NCBI GenBank assembly: GCA_963705525.1
Contig: CAVPJW010000007.1
Location: forward strand, 620,001 to 684,000
Direction: 5' to 3'
DNA: 64,000 bases
Source: CAVPJW01 sp963705525
GTDB lineage: Bacteria; Acidobacteriota; Vicinamibacteria; Vicinamibacterales; CAVPJW01
In this document: positions 41,321-50,701 of the stretch, one piece after another
Numbering within the stretch: the first letter of the stretch is position 1
Layout of the letters: every line of letters begins with the position of its first letter
The notes under the pieces: generated by a model
What the model was told of the DNA's origin: nothing
Seen by the model: the letters and a program-made list of their open reading frames with translations, nothing else
Database searches by the model: none
Program-made: the position numbers and the translations under genes

Positions 41321-43549
41321 TTGAGGGAGAACCTGCTCCGCGCGAAAGTCATCGCGTTCGGTCTCATCACCACTCTGTGGGCGACCGGACCCGCCGTCGG
41401 CCAGCAGCGGGAGCTGTCGGTCGACTGGATCTACAGCGACGACGGTGCGGCCGTTGGCAAGGTCCCCGATCACGTGTGGCTCGAGGATGGCACCGCGCTC
41501 ATCTACGATGCGCGCGAGCCGGCTTCCCGACGAACATTCGAGCGGCTCGATCCCGCGACCGGCACGAAGAAGCCCGCGCTCGACATGGCCCGGGCGATAG
41601 CCAGCCTGACCAGCATCGCCGGCGACGTGGGTGTTTCCGGCGCGCTGGCATGGCCCTCTTCCTTCGATGCCAGGGGCGAGAAAGCGCTCTACGGCTTCAA
41701 GGGCGACATTTTCGTCCTGACGATGGCCACCGCGGAGTTTCGCCGGGTGACCGAGACGCCAGACGAGGAGAAAGACGCCTCCTTTTCGCCTGATGGCCGA
41801 CAGGTGGCGTTCGTTCGGGCGAACGATCTCTACACCAGCGACCTCTCGACGCGGGCAGAAACGCGGATCACGCGCGACGGCGCCGAGTCGATCCTCAATG
41901 GGACGCTGTCGTGGGTGTACTGGGAAGAGATCTTCGGACGACACGACACCGGATACTGGTGGGCCGGCGACTCGAAAGCGCTGGCCTACCTTCGCACCGA
42001 CGAGTCCGCTGTGGACTCGAGCTACTTCGTCGATTTCACGCCGGCCAGCGGCCGCCTGATCCGCCAGCGGTACCCGACCACCGGCACGACGAATCCGAGC
42101 GTGCGCGTCGGCATCGCCGAGCTCGCGACTCAGAAGACCACCTGGGTCGACATCACCGATAGGCCGTTCGAGTACGTCGCGCGCGTCAAGTGGCTGCCGG
42201 GCAGCCAGCAGCTCAGCGTTCAGACGCTGACACGCGATCAGATGGAGCTCAATCTGTACTTCGCAGACCGAAGCGGCGGCGGCGTCACGCCTGTGCTCAC
42301 CGAGCACGATCCTGGATGGGTGAACATCAACGACGACTTCGAGGTCTTGAAGGATCGGCGTCACTTCATCTGGGCATCCGAGCGCGACGGCTTCGCCCGC
42401 CTCTATCGCTATGCCCTCGACGGTTCTCTCACCAACCAGATCACAAGCGGCGAATGGGCCATCGCCGCCTCATTGGGCGGTGAGGTCTATTGGCTTCGAC
42501 GCGCACTTCAAGGCATCGATGAAGCCGGCGGATGGATCTATTTCACCGCGCTGGAGAAGTCATCGATTGAACGGCACCTCTACCGGATCAAGCTCGATGG
42601 CACGGGCATGAGCCGCGTGACTCGTGAAGACGGCACACATCGCATCAGCATGTCGCCAGACGCCAGGTACTACTTCGACGACTATTCGGACATCAGGACG
42701 CCACCGGCGCTTCGACTGCATCGCGCCGACGGCGAGCTCATCGCCACGCTGGCCAGGCCTCGAACCGACCTGCTCTCGTCGTTCGACATGCGATACCCGG
42801 AGCTTCTGACGATCCCCGCGCGCGACGGCTTCAAGATGCCGGCCCAGATCCTCAAACCCAAGGACTTCGCCGCCGGTCGACGGTATCCCGTCATCGTGTA
42901 CATCTATGGCGGACCCTCCGCGCCAGTTGTCTCGAACGCCTGGCAGTTCTATCACCTCTACAGCCAGCTGCTGATCAAGGAGGGCTTCATCGTCGCTCAG
43001 GTGGACAACCGGTGCGCCACCGCGATCAGCAAGCGCCTCGAAAACACGATCCTTCATCGCTCGGGCGAGCCCGAGGCCGCCGACATCGTCGATGCGGTGA
43101 AGTGGCTGAGGACGCAGCCCTACGTGGACGCCGACCGGGTGGGGATTTGGGGATGGAGCGGCGGCGGGAACATGACGCTGAACGCGATGACGCGGTCGTC
43201 CGAGTTCAAGGCCGGCATCGCCGTCGCGGCCGTCACTGACTGGCACTATTACGACACGCGCTGGGCCGAGGCATATATGAAACGCCCGGCTGACAATCCG
43301 GAAGGGTACGAGCAGACCTCACTCGTCAAGCGCGCGAAGGATCTGCACGGACGACTCATGCTCGTCTTCGGGACCTACGACGACAACGTCCACCCGCAGA
43401 ATTCGCTGGCCTTCATGGACGCGCTCATCGCCAACGGCACGCTCTTCGACCTGATGGTCTATCCGATGCGGAAGCACCCAATCAGCGATGATCCCGCACA
43501 GATTCATCTGTTCAAGACAATGATCGAGTTCTGGAAGAGAACCTTGTAA
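41321..43549 (+). CDS. exported S9-family dipeptidyl peptidase IV-like peptidase
   Basis: The product is 742 residues from TTG 41321, chosen because a perfect AAGGAGG lies 6 nt upstream (41308-41314) and it gives a good signal peptide ending TGPAVGQQ. In-frame extension further upstream runs antisense over the FAD-oxidoreductase gene and is rejected. The N-terminal beta-propeller includes WVYWEEIFGRHDTGYWW, the double-Glu segment that holds the substrate amino terminus in DPP-IV. The catalytic hydrolase domain has Ser about 612 in GWSGGGN, Asp about 687 in GTYDDNVHPQNS and His about 719 in MRKHPISDD. It removes dipeptides from proline- or alanine-containing peptides in the periplasm. Confidence 0.92.
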   Translation: MRENLLRAKVIAFGLITTLWATGPAVGQQRELSVDWIYSDDGAAVGKVPDHVWLEDGTALIYDAREPASRRTFERLDPATGTKKPALDMARAIASLTSIAGDVGVSGALAWPSSFDARGEKALYGFKGDIFVLTMATAEFRRVTETPDEEKDASFSPDGRQVAFVRANDLYTSDLSTRAETRITRDGAESILNGTLSWVYWEEIFGRHDTGYWWAGDSKALAYLRTDESAVDSSYFVDFTPASGRLIRQRYPTTGTTNPSVRVGIAELATQKTTWVDITDRPFEYVARVKWLPGSQQLSVQTLTRDQMELNLYFADRSGGGVTPVLTEHDPGWVNINDDFEVLKDRRHFIWASERDGFARLYRYALDGSLTNQITSGEWAIAASLGGEVYWLRRALQGIDEAGGWIYFTALEKSSIERHLYRIKLDGTGMSRVTREDGTHRISMSPDARYYFDDYSDIRTPPALRLHRADGELIATLARPRTDLLSSFDMRYPELLTIPARDGFKMPAQILKPKDFAAGRRYPVIVYIYGGPSAPVVSNAWQFYHLYSQLLIKEGFIVAQVDNRCATAISKRLENTILHRSGEPEAADIVDAVKWLRTQPYVDADRVGIWGWSGGGNMTLNAMTRSSEFKAGIAVAAVTDWHYYDTRWAEAYMKRPADNPEGYEQTSLVKRAKDLHGRLMLVFGTYDDNVHPQNSLAFMDALIANGTLFDLMVYPMRKHPISDDPAQIHLFKTMIEFWKRTL

Positions 43550-43606
43550 GGCTTCGGAAGAGACACCTGCAGCCAAGGCCTTCAGGCCCGGAATGCAATG
43601 TTTCTG

Positions 43607-46306
43607 CTATCGATTGAGCGGCGTCGTGGGTTCCGTCTTGCTCGTGCCGGAACCGAGGCTGATCAGATTGGCGAGCAGCTGATACGCGCCGTCGGTTCCC
43701 GCCGGAAGCTGACGCCACAGTCCGAGACCGAGGTAGATCCACCGGCCGCGTCCCACTCGCGCTTCGACGAGCGCGCCCCGCTTCGGTCCCCGGTTGTTCT
43801 CGAATGGATCTTCGAGCTGGACCAGGTCCGCATAACGCTCGTCGCGATCGCCGAGGAAGTAGAGCCCGCGTTCCTGCACCCAGCCTTTCCACGCGGCGTC
43901 GGTGATCTTGTTCGGCACCTGGAAGACTGGATGATTGGGCAGCAGAATCTGAACCGGTGCCTGCTCGTCTGTGATGCGGCCCGAGCTGACCTTGGCCGGA
44001 TACGGTCCGTACTGCGCCTCGTTGAACTCGAACTTGTTGTACTGGACGATGACCGTACCGCCGTGGTCGGCGTATTCGATCAACCGGTGATTGTGGGCGC
44101 GGAGGTCGGCGCGGCGCTCGTACGCACGGACGCCCGTGACAATGGCATTGAACCGGCCGAGATCACCCCAGGCGAGCGTATCGGCATCGATCGGCTCGAC
44201 CCGCGCGCCGAGCTGTTGAATCGCCGAAGGCACCTGATCGCCGACGCCCATCACGTAGCCCACCGTCAGGTCTTTCGGCGTCCGCACGCTGATGAGTTTC
44301 AGCGCGGTTTGCGCCGAGGCGAAGAGGTGTCTCCGGTTGATGTGTGGATACTCGACCGTGATGTAGCCCTGCTCGAAGCGCGACTCGCCGTCTGTCACCC
44401 GAGCGGTGATGGTGTACTGCCCCAGCGGATCGCCCAGGCGCGGAAAGACCGTCAGCCGAACGGTCTGCGCTTCATCCTCGCGTTCGAAGGTCACCGGCGT
44501 GCTCACGGGTGACACGCGCCATCCATCCGGCAGAACCATCGTGACCTGCCCGCTCGACGGTCCCCTCGCGCCGTTCGTCACCGTCACGCGAACCTCGCGC
44601 GAGATCTGATCGCGCTGTCCATTCGTTCCGCCCGCCGGCGACCACGGAATGATGGCCACCTCCGGCGTCACCTGGACGGCGAATCTCGGCACGACCTTCA
44701 GCTCCATGCGCTTCTCGCCGCTGAAGATGTTGCCCTCATAACGGTATTGAACCGGCAGTGTCGCCGAGACGTCCGCGCCGGCCACCGTTATGGTCACCTT
44801 CGCGAGGAACGGCGTCGGGCGAAACGGCAGGCCGAATGGCGCATCGTTCTCGAACACGTAGCGCGCGGCGTCCGGCAGTCGTCTCCAGTACGGAGCTGTC
44901 GGGCGCGCGCCGGACGGGATCTGGAGTGGCGCCTCGCATTTGTAGACGGCACCGGCCTTCACGGTGTCGCTCTTGCAGGCCTGCGCGTCGCCTTCGAACC
45001 CCTCGAACGCGACCTGCTTCACCTGGACATCTGCCGCTCCCCTGTCGGCTGCCAGCACCGTGACTTTAAGCGGCTGTCCCGGGATGACGAGGCCGTCATC
45101 GGCCAGCGCTTCGAGCCGAAGCGCCGTCGCGAGCATGGCGGCCTCCTGAAACTGGTCCTCTTTCAGACGGAGGCGCGTGTCGATCTCGAAACGAGCGGCG
45201 TCATCGAGGCCCCAGTCCGCCAAATGGCCCCGAACCTCGCGCGTCTTGGCGAGGCCCGACACGATCGATGCGACGACAGACTCTGCGCCGTCGCTCTCGA
45301 AACTCTTGAGCGCGAGCCTGGCGTCCGATGCGATGGCCGCCAGGCCGGAGGTGAGCGCGGCCGGCGCCTGACCGGAGACGTACTGCGTCAGGCCCTCGAC
45401 CGACGAATCGACGCCGTCGAAGATCGACGTCTCATCGTTCTCCTGCTGCCCGGGAATAGTCGTGTCAACGAGCTGATACCGAAACGTGAAAGACGAGCCC
45501 GGCAGCGCCAGGAGCTGCGCCATTCCCTGACATTTGTGCATGCTCCGCGCCAGCACACCAAGCTCTGTGTACGTCGCGCCAAGGAGGGGGTCGTATGTGC
45601 TGGTATCGACGGCGACGGTCCGCAGTCCAGGCGGCAGTGGCGGCGCGCCAGGAAACGGAAAGCCCGCCGTGAAGTAGAACTTCTTGGCCTGCCAGGGTCT
45701 CAAGCCTTCCTTGAGCTGTTCGGGGTACTGGCTGGGATCCCCGGCGGCCCGGAAGGCGTCTTTGCTGAGCAGCGCCGATGCCTGGTGATGCTGACCGCCG
45801 CCAGTGCCAGACGGCGACATGGCCACGATGACATCGGGACGGACGGTTCGGATCAGGCGAACGTAGTCGCCAATGATCTCCTGGCGGCCCCACTTCTGAA
45901 ACGTTTCATCGATGCTGAAGGAGTAGCCAAAATCGACCGCCCGGGTGAAGTACTGTTCGGCGCCGTCCACGCGATGCACGGCCAGCAGCTCTTCGGTCCT
46001 CAAGACACCGAGGGCGTCGAAAAGCTCGGGACCGATTTCGTTCTGTCCGCCATCTCCGCGCGTCGCCGTCGCCAGCGTGGTTCTGATGCCCTTGCCGCGA
46101 TTGAGCATCACGAGCAGTCCGTTGTTCTCGTCGTCGGGGTGCGCCGTGGCCTGCATGAAAACCCCGGCGGTGTTGAGCCGTCGAAGGGCCAGACCGAGGC
46201 CGAGGTATCCGCGCTCGTCGAACGAGCCTGGACTCTGGGCCACCAGGGGTGCGCCGGCCTGGAGCGCAAGTCCAATGGCGCACAAGGCGAGAAGCCGCTT
46301 TGTCAT
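43607..46306 (-). CDS. large secreted PIG-L family deacetylase
   Basis: The product is 899 residues from ATG 46306 (MTKRLLALCAIGL), with a signal peptide ending VAQ at about 25. The N-terminal PIG-L/LmbE domain has the zinc motif AHPDDENNG (about 54-62) and a later HHQAS ligand segment, with TRGDGGQNEIG between them. The remaining 600 residues contain an NPCBM-like or beta-sandwich region (VTVTNGARGPSSGQV to VRLTVFPRLGDPLGQ), and a C-terminal ThuA/GATase-like segment (AIVTGVRAYERR, YADHGGTVIVQYNKFEF, YLGLGLWRQLPAG). Such enzymes deacetylate N-acetyl-amino sugars. The gene is divergent from bshB1, another PIG-L protein. Confidence 0.87.
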   Translation of the reverse strand: MTKRLLALCAIGLALQAGAPLVAQSPGSFDERGYLGLGLALRRLNTAGVFMQATAHPDDENNGLLVMLNRGKGIRTTLATATRGDGGQNEIGPELFDALGVLRTEELLAVHRVDGAEQYFTRAVDFGYSFSIDETFQKWGRQEIIGDYVRLIRTVRPDVIVAMSPSGTGGGQHHQASALLSKDAFRAAGDPSQYPEQLKEGLRPWQAKKFYFTAGFPFPGAPPLPPGLRTVAVDTSTYDPLLGATYTELGVLARSMHKCQGMAQLLALPGSSFTFRYQLVDTTIPGQQENDETSIFDGVDSSVEGLTQYVSGQAPAALTSGLAAIASDARLALKSFESDGAESVVASIVSGLAKTREVRGHLADWGLDDAARFEIDTRLRLKEDQFQEAAMLATALRLEALADDGLVIPGQPLKVTVLAADRGAADVQVKQVAFEGFEGDAQACKSDTVKAGAVYKCEAPLQIPSGARPTAPYWRRLPDAARYVFENDAPFGLPFRPTPFLAKVTITVAGADVSATLPVQYRYEGNIFSGEKRMELKVVPRFAVQVTPEVAIIPWSPAGGTNGQRDQISREVRVTVTNGARGPSSGQVTMVLPDGWRVSPVSTPVTFEREDEAQTVRLTVFPRLGDPLGQYTITARVTDGESRFEQGYITVEYPHINRRHLFASAQTALKLISVRTPKDLTVGYVMGVGDQVPSAIQQLGARVEPIDADTLAWGDLGRFNAIVTGVRAYERRADLRAHNHRLIEYADHGGTVIVQYNKFEFNEAQYGPYPAKVSSGRITDEQAPVQILLPNHPVFQVPNKITDAAWKGWVQERGLYFLGDRDERYADLVQLEDPFENNRGPKRGALVEARVGRGRWIYLGLGLWRQLPAGTDGAYQLLANLISLGSGTSKTEPTTPLNR

Positions 46307-46348
46307 GATGTTTGGGGTCGTCCCGGTGATGCGCTGGAGAAACAAGCC

Positions 46349-46356
46349 AGTATACA
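46349..46356. promoter_or_regulatory. overlapping divergent -10 elements
   Basis: TATACA (46351-46356) on the plus strand and TATACT (46354 to 46349) on the minus strand share a GTATAC core. Each would give a leader of about 30-70 nt to the PIG-L and bshB1 genes. No consensus -35 was found. Confidence 0.4.
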
Positions 46357-46434
46357 ACGTCAGAATCGCTCACAATGGAGGTTCGGACCCGTCCGGGCCA
46401 CGGCTCGACTGAGGCCGGTTCATCAGGAGCGCTG

Positions 46435-47169
46435 ATGGAACTCGACTTGCTGGCATTTGGTCCACATCCAGACGATGCGGAGATCGGGCTGGGCGGAACG
46501 CTGGCAAAGCATGCGGCGTGCGGTTTCCGTGTGGGCATCTGCGATCTGACGCGCGGTGAGCTCGGTTCGAACGGCACCGTCGAGACGCGCCAGACCGAAG
46601 CAGACGCCGCGCGCAAGGTGCTCGGCATTCCGGTGAACGAGAACCTCGGCTGGCCGGACGGCGGCATCGGATCGGATCCGCATCACGTGCGTGACGCCGC
46701 GGAGATCATCCGTCGCCTCCGGCCTCGGACGATTGCAGTTCCCTACTGGGACGATCGCCATCCGGATCACGTCGATGCCAGTCGGGTGCTGACGGAGGCG
46801 GCGTTCAAGAGCGGACTCAGGCGATACGCGGCCTCGGGCGAGCCCTGGAGGCCGGAGTGGGTTTGCTACTACTTCATTAACGACTCAGCGCCAGCGACGT
46901 TTCTGGTTGACGTGTCCGACTGGTACGGGACCAAGCGCAAGGCGCTCGCCTGTTACACGAGCCAGTTCCAGCTGACAGATGCGGGAACGGTTTCGACCCG
47001 CCTCAACACGCCGCGTTTCCAGCAGCTCATCGAGAGCCGCGACGCGCAGTTCGGCGCGCTGGCAGGCGTCGCCTTCGCAGAAGGCCTCATCGTCAAGGAT
47101 CCGATTGTCAGGCCGCATGTGTTCAAGGACTGGAACGCCATACCCACGGGTCAAAAGGACAAGTCATGA
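46435..47169 (+). CDS. bshB1: bacillithiol biosynthesis deacetylase BshB1
   Basis: The product is 244 residues from ATG 46435, with AGGAG five bases upstream; this start removes a 20-residue extension. The LmbE-type zinc motif GPHPDDAEIGLGG is near the start, and WDDRHPDHVDAS supplies the remaining His and Asp ligands. RGELGSNGTVETRQTEA is characteristic of BshB1. It removes acetate from GlcNAc-malate to give GlcN-malate, the second step of bacillithiol synthesis. The BshA gene follows with a 4-nt overlap, which makes this assignment strong. BshC, the final ligase, is not in the window. Confidence 0.93.
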   Translation: MELDLLAFGPHPDDAEIGLGGTLAKHAACGFRVGICDLTRGELGSNGTVETRQTEADAARKVLGIPVNENLGWPDGGIGSDPHHVRDAAEIIRRLRPRTIAVPYWDDRHPDHVDASRVLTEAAFKSGLRRYAASGEPWRPEWVCYYFINDSAPATFLVDVSDWYGTKRKALACYTSQFQLTDAGTVSTRLNTPRFQQLIESRDAQFGALAGVAFAEGLIVKDPIVRPHVFKDWNAIPTGQKDKS

Positions 47170-48320
47170 ATATCGGGATGGTCTGCTACCCTTCGGTGGG
47201 TGGCAGCGGGATCGTCGCCACCGAGCTCGGCAAGAGCCTCGCGGAAAGAGGGCATCAGGTTCATTTCATCAGCAGCGAGCCGCCGTTCCGGCTGGGCGGT
47301 TATCACCCGGGCGTCACGTTCCACGCGGTGCATACGCCCGGTTATCCGCTGTTTCGCGAGCCTCAGTACCTGCTCGCACTGACGAACAAGATCGTCCAGG
47401 TCGCTCGCGCCGTGCATCTCGATATCGTCCATGCGCACTACGCCATTCCGCATGCGGCCGCGGCGTACCTCGCGCGACAGATCCTGCTCGCGACCAACTC
47501 GGGCAAGGCGCCCAAGGTCATCACGACGCTGCACGGCACCGACATCACGCTCCTTGGGAGCGACCAGTCGTACTCGGAAACCGTCGCGTTCTGCATCGAC
47601 CGTTCGGACGGCATCACGGCCGTGTCGGAGAGCCTCAAGGCGGACACCTATCACTCCCTGCGTGTCCTGAGCGACATTCGCGTCATCCACAATTTCCTCG
47701 ATTGCACGGTGCACCGCCGGAGCGACGCGCCGGCGATTCGCGAGCGATTCTGCCGTGGGGGACAATGCTCGAAGCTGGTCGTTCACGTCTCCAACTTCCG
47801 CCCGGTCAAGCGCGTCGATGCCGTCGTTCGCGTGTTCCAGAAGATCCGAGAGCGCGTGCCTGCGAGATTGCTTTTGATTGGCGATGGACCCGACCTGCCT
47901 GGCGCGATCCAGCTCGCGAGAGATCTTGGCATTGCCGACAATGTCGAGGCGACTGGTGAAACAGAGGATGTGATTCAACTGCTTTCCGTTTCCGATCTGT
48001 TCCTCCTGCCCTCCTCAAAGGAAAGCTTCGGACTCGCCGCGCTCGAAGCGATGGCGTGCGAAGTGCCCGTCGTAGCCTCATGTGTCGGCGGCCTTCCCGA
48101 GGTCATCGAGCACGGCGTCAACGGATTCCTCTTTCCGCCGGAGGATCTGGCAGGCATGGCCGCAGCCGGCGTGGAGATCCTGACCAATCAGCCGCTGCAC
48201 GACAAGATTGCCCGGGCCGGACGACAGATCGTCAGCGAGCGCTTCAGCGCCGACAAGGTCGTACCGCAGTACGAGGCGTATTACCGGGAAATCATCGGGA
48301 AAGACAGCACGGGGAAATAA
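47166..48320 (+). CDS. bshA: N-acetyl-alpha-D-glucosaminyl L-malate synthase BshA
   Basis: The product is 384 residues from ATG 47166, overlapping the bshB1 stop (ATGA). It is a GT4-type glycosyltransferase: MNIGMVCYPSVGGSGIVATELG is the usual BshA opening (YPSVGGSGIVATELG), HAHYAIPHAAAAYLA, TTLHGTDITLLG, then the C-terminal Rossmann fold with VSNFRPVKRVD and the E-x7-E element ESFGLAALE. It transfers GlcNAc from UDP-GlcNAc to L-malate, the first committed step of bacillithiol. Bacillithiol in Acidobacteriota is known from genome surveys, so this is expected here. Confidence 0.94.
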   Translation: MNIGMVCYPSVGGSGIVATELGKSLAERGHQVHFISSEPPFRLGGYHPGVTFHAVHTPGYPLFREPQYLLALTNKIVQVARAVHLDIVHAHYAIPHAAAAYLARQILLATNSGKAPKVITTLHGTDITLLGSDQSYSETVAFCIDRSDGITAVSESLKADTYHSLRVLSDIRVIHNFLDCTVHRRSDAPAIRERFCRGGQCSKLVVHVSNFRPVKRVDAVVRVFQKIRERVPARLLLIGDGPDLPGAIQLARDLGIADNVEATGETEDVIQLLSVSDLFLLPSSKESFGLAALEAMACEVPVVASCVGGLPEVIEHGVNGFLFPPEDLAGMAAAGVEILTNQPLHDKIARAGRQIVSERFSADKVVPQYEAYYREIIGKDSTGK

Positions 48321-48321
48321 G

Positions 48322-48390
48322 AAGGTCCTATAGGTCCTTTGGGTGCTCAAGGTCCTTCGGGTGCGCGTTACCGAGAGGACCTAAAGGACC
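48322..48390. repeat. 9-nt tandem repeat with inverted arm
   Basis: Units AAGGTCCTA, TAGGTCCTT, TGGGTGCTC, AAGGTCCTT and CGGGTGCGC run in phase 48322-48366. Complementary units GAGAGGACC and TAAAGGACC follow at 48373-48390. It lies between the convergent bshA and oxidase genes, starting 2 nt after the bshA stop. Confidence 0.85.
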
Positions 48391-48415
48391 TCTCGTAAGG
48401 CGGAGTCTGCGGGTC

Positions 48416-49651
48416 TCACCCCCCCAGCACCCTCGCGAACGCAAACTGCTCGTCGCCCGGCTCGGGTTCCCGGCGATACGCCCGGAGCAGGATCCTGGCG
48501 GCGAGAAATGCGTGAGCAGAGCCGGGCGAGGAGAATCCCAGCGCGAACAGGTGCCGCGGAAAGTTGCGGTGGGTGCCGATGAAGGGCACGCCGTCAGGCG
48601 TGTCGGCCACTTCTGCGTCCCATCCGTATGCGGGTTGGAGACCTGAGATCTCCGGATAGAGGCGCGACAACTCGTACATCAACTGGCCGGTGCGCTGGAC
48701 GAGCGTCTTCTCGCGCGTTCGAGATCCCTGGACCGGCTGACTGGCGCCGCTGACGATGATCCGATCGTCTTTCGTCCAGCCCAGCAAATGTTCGGGCGAA
48801 GCCGAGTCGCGAACGATGGACTGGCGCTTTCCCACGGCACGGCGCATTGCGGCGGGCATCGGGTCGGTCACGACTACATACGTGCTCGAGCGCTTCAGGT
48901 GACGCTGAAGGGACCGAAACTCCGGCCCCGCCGATCCCGTGGCGACAATCACGACGTCGGCCTGAATGACGCCACTCGACGTCCGGACTTCGACGCTCTT
49001 TCGCCGCGGCCGGATGCGCCGGACGCCCGACTGCTCGAAAATGACGGCACCGCGATCGACGGCGGCCCGCGCGAGCCCGATGCAGGCGCGATACGGATCG
49101 ACCTGTGCGGCGCCGGCCAGCGTCATCGCGCCCTCCACGTTGAGCGCGGTGTCGGCGCGGACGCGGCGATCAGTCAACCAGCCAGACTCGAGCCCGGCTT
49201 CGCGACGCGCTTCCGTATCGCGCCGGAGACGCTTCGTGTCTTCGGGCGCCAGCGCGATCCGGAGCGCCGCCCGGGGCTCCAGACCGCATCGAATACCCAG
49301 GCGGCGGATCGTGGTCGCCAGCTCGAGCGCCGAACGCCGGCACGCCTGAAAGATGCGCCTGGCCGCACGCACGCCATGCAGCCGCGCCACGCTTTGAAAA
49401 TCCGCGCCAGGATCGGGCCACACGAGTCCGGTACCGGACGCCGTCGCCCCCTGTCCGATCCGCTCGGCCTCGAGGAGCGCGACTTTCACACCCGCGGCAG
49501 CGAACGCCTGTGCCACGGCGCAACCGGTCAGCCCTCCACCCATGACCACGACATCGGTTGCCAGCTGCCCGCGAAAGCGCGGGTACACCGGCCGTTGCGC
49601 ACGCGAAACGCGATCGAGCCAATAGGACTCACCGTACGAGGGCTTCGACAT
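48416..49651 (-). CDS. FAD-dependent oxidoreductase, DAO/glycine-oxidase type
   Basis: The product is 411 residues from ATG 49651. DVVVMGGGLTGCAVAQAFAAAG with ALLEAERIGQGATASGTG gives the DAO FAD-binding fold; the Y-W-x-x-R-V opening resembles YjiN/puuB-type amine oxidases (gamma-glutamylputrescine oxidoreductase-like). VDPYRACIGLARAAVDRG and the C-terminal DTPDGVPFIGTHRNFP and GFSSPGSAHAFLAARIL segments are typical. It lacks a signal peptide, unlike the broken DAO protein at 7133-8267. The substrate is probably an amino acid or amine. Confidence 0.87.
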   Translation of the reverse strand: MSKPSYGESYWLDRVSRAQRPVYPRFRGQLATDVVVMGGGLTGCAVAQAFAAAGVKVALLEAERIGQGATASGTGLVWPDPGADFQSVARLHGVRAARRIFQACRRSALELATTIRRLGIRCGLEPRAALRIALAPEDTKRLRRDTEARREAGLESGWLTDRRVRADTALNVEGAMTLAGAAQVDPYRACIGLARAAVDRGAVIFEQSGVRRIRPRRKSVEVRTSSGVIQADVVIVATGSAGPEFRSLQRHLKRSSTYVVVTDPMPAAMRRAVGKRQSIVRDSASPEHLLGWTKDDRIIVSGASQPVQGSRTREKTLVQRTGQLMYELSRLYPEISGLQPAYGWDAEVADTPDGVPFIGTHRNFPRHLFALGFSSPGSAHAFLAARILLRAYRREPEPGDEQFAFARVLGG

Positions 49652-49736
49652 AGATAGGCTCAGGATCTAACAGGGCTCAGGACGCAGGGGCGCAAGGCCT
49701 TCAAGGGAACTCCTCAAAACTCGGGTGACGTTCAAG

Positions 49737-49764
49737 CTAAGAACCAAGCACCAAGGACCAAGAA
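49737..49764. repeat. heptanucleotide tandem repeat (4 units)
   Basis: CTAAGAA, CCAAGCA, CCAAGGA and CCAAGAA run in phase. These are the complement of the GTTCTTA/GTTCTTG family seen elsewhere. The array follows the M55 peptidase stop and precedes the next start on the minus strand. Confidence 0.88.
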
Positions 49765-49777
49765 CTACAGCGAAGCC

Positions 49778-50701
49778 TCAAGGCCTCTCCAAGCTCGTTA
49801 GCACCTGTATCAGCTGCGAGATCTGAATGAGATCCGGGAAGCTGCCGCGCACGTTGTGCGCGTCCGTGCGCGTCAGGCCCGGCACGTATGCCGCGCGCTC
49901 GGCATCGATCGTCAGCTTGAATCCGAGGTCGAGCTGCACGGGCGTCGATACCTTGTACGGCTTCGCATTCGCAAGATTACGGATGGCCCTCGCGACGCCT
50001 TCCCTGATCATCTCGCGGCCGCGGGCGGGCGTCACGGTGATGGCCGAGTGATACCCCAGGCCTTCCTTGACAATCGCGCCTTCGACCCACGGGGCGACCG
50101 CCTTGAGCTGTTCGACGGCCTTCCGATCGCCGGAGACGAACACGACCGGCACGCCGAATTGCCCGGCGATGCCCGCGTTCAGGATACCTTCGGTCACCTC
50201 CATGCCGTTCAGCCGCACACCCAGCAGCTTCGCGCTCGAGATGGTGTGGCCGCGCACCGCATCGACCGCATACTCGCTGCCGTGATAGCCGACGAACACC
50301 ACGGCGCCAAATGTCGCGTCAACGCCCTGCATCATCTCGAGCGGTCGCGGAAACCCCCGCACGATCCGCACATCGTCGGGCAGCTGATCGATCAGGACGT
50401 TCTGCGCGTTCCCGTGAGAGTCGCACACGATGAATTCGGTCGCGCCGGCCGACTTGGCGCCGTCGATGGCAGCCAGCACTTCCTTGGTCATGATGTCGCG
50501 GAACCGCTCGTACTCGAACCCTTCCGGACCAAGCTGCGCCGGCTGCACCACGCCGGTGATGCCTTCCATGTCGACCGAGATGAACACCTTGAGCGGCTTG
50601 CCGGCCTGGGCGCCGAGCGGCGCAGTCCACCCGAACGGCAACAGAAGCGTAGCGGCTGCGAGCGCAACAAGTGCGCGCCTGCCGCCTGTCCATGACCTCA
50701 T
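49778..50701 (-). CDS. secreted M55 family D-aminopeptidase (DppA-like)
   Basis: The product is 307 residues from ATG 50701 (MRSWTGGRRALVA), overlapping the stop of the upstream gene by 4 nt. A signal peptide ends LGAQ. The core opens KVFISVDMEGITGVV, with the D-x-E zinc residues of the family. SAGATEFIVCDSHGNAQNVL has the next zinc His. VGYHGSEYAVDAVRGHT contains a further metal His, and VVFVSGDRKAVEQL matches DppA. DppA releases D-amino acids from peptides such as D-Ala-containing ones. An exported form suits scavenging of peptidoglycan fragments, consistent with the D-amino-acid enzymes in this window. Confidence 0.9.
   Translation of the reverse strand: MRSWTGGRRALVALAAATLLLPFGWTAPLGAQAGKPLKVFISVDMEGITGVVQPAQLGPEGFEYERFRDIMTKEVLAAIDGAKSAGATEFIVCDSHGNAQNVLIDQLPDDVRIVRGFPRPLEMMQGVDATFGAVVFVGYHGSEYAVDAVRGHTISSAKLLGVRLNGMEVTEGILNAGIAGQFGVPVVFVSGDRKAVEQLKAVAPWVEGAIVKEGLGYHSAITVTPARGREMIREGVARAIRNLANAKPYKVSTPVQLDLGFKLTIDAERAAYVPGLTRTDAHNVRGSFPDLIQISQLIQVLTSLERP

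Noticed and set aside
44747..46435. 562-codon plus-strand frame
   Set aside because: It lies opposite the PIG-L gene, is rich in R, H and A from antisense codon bias, and has no recognisable domain.
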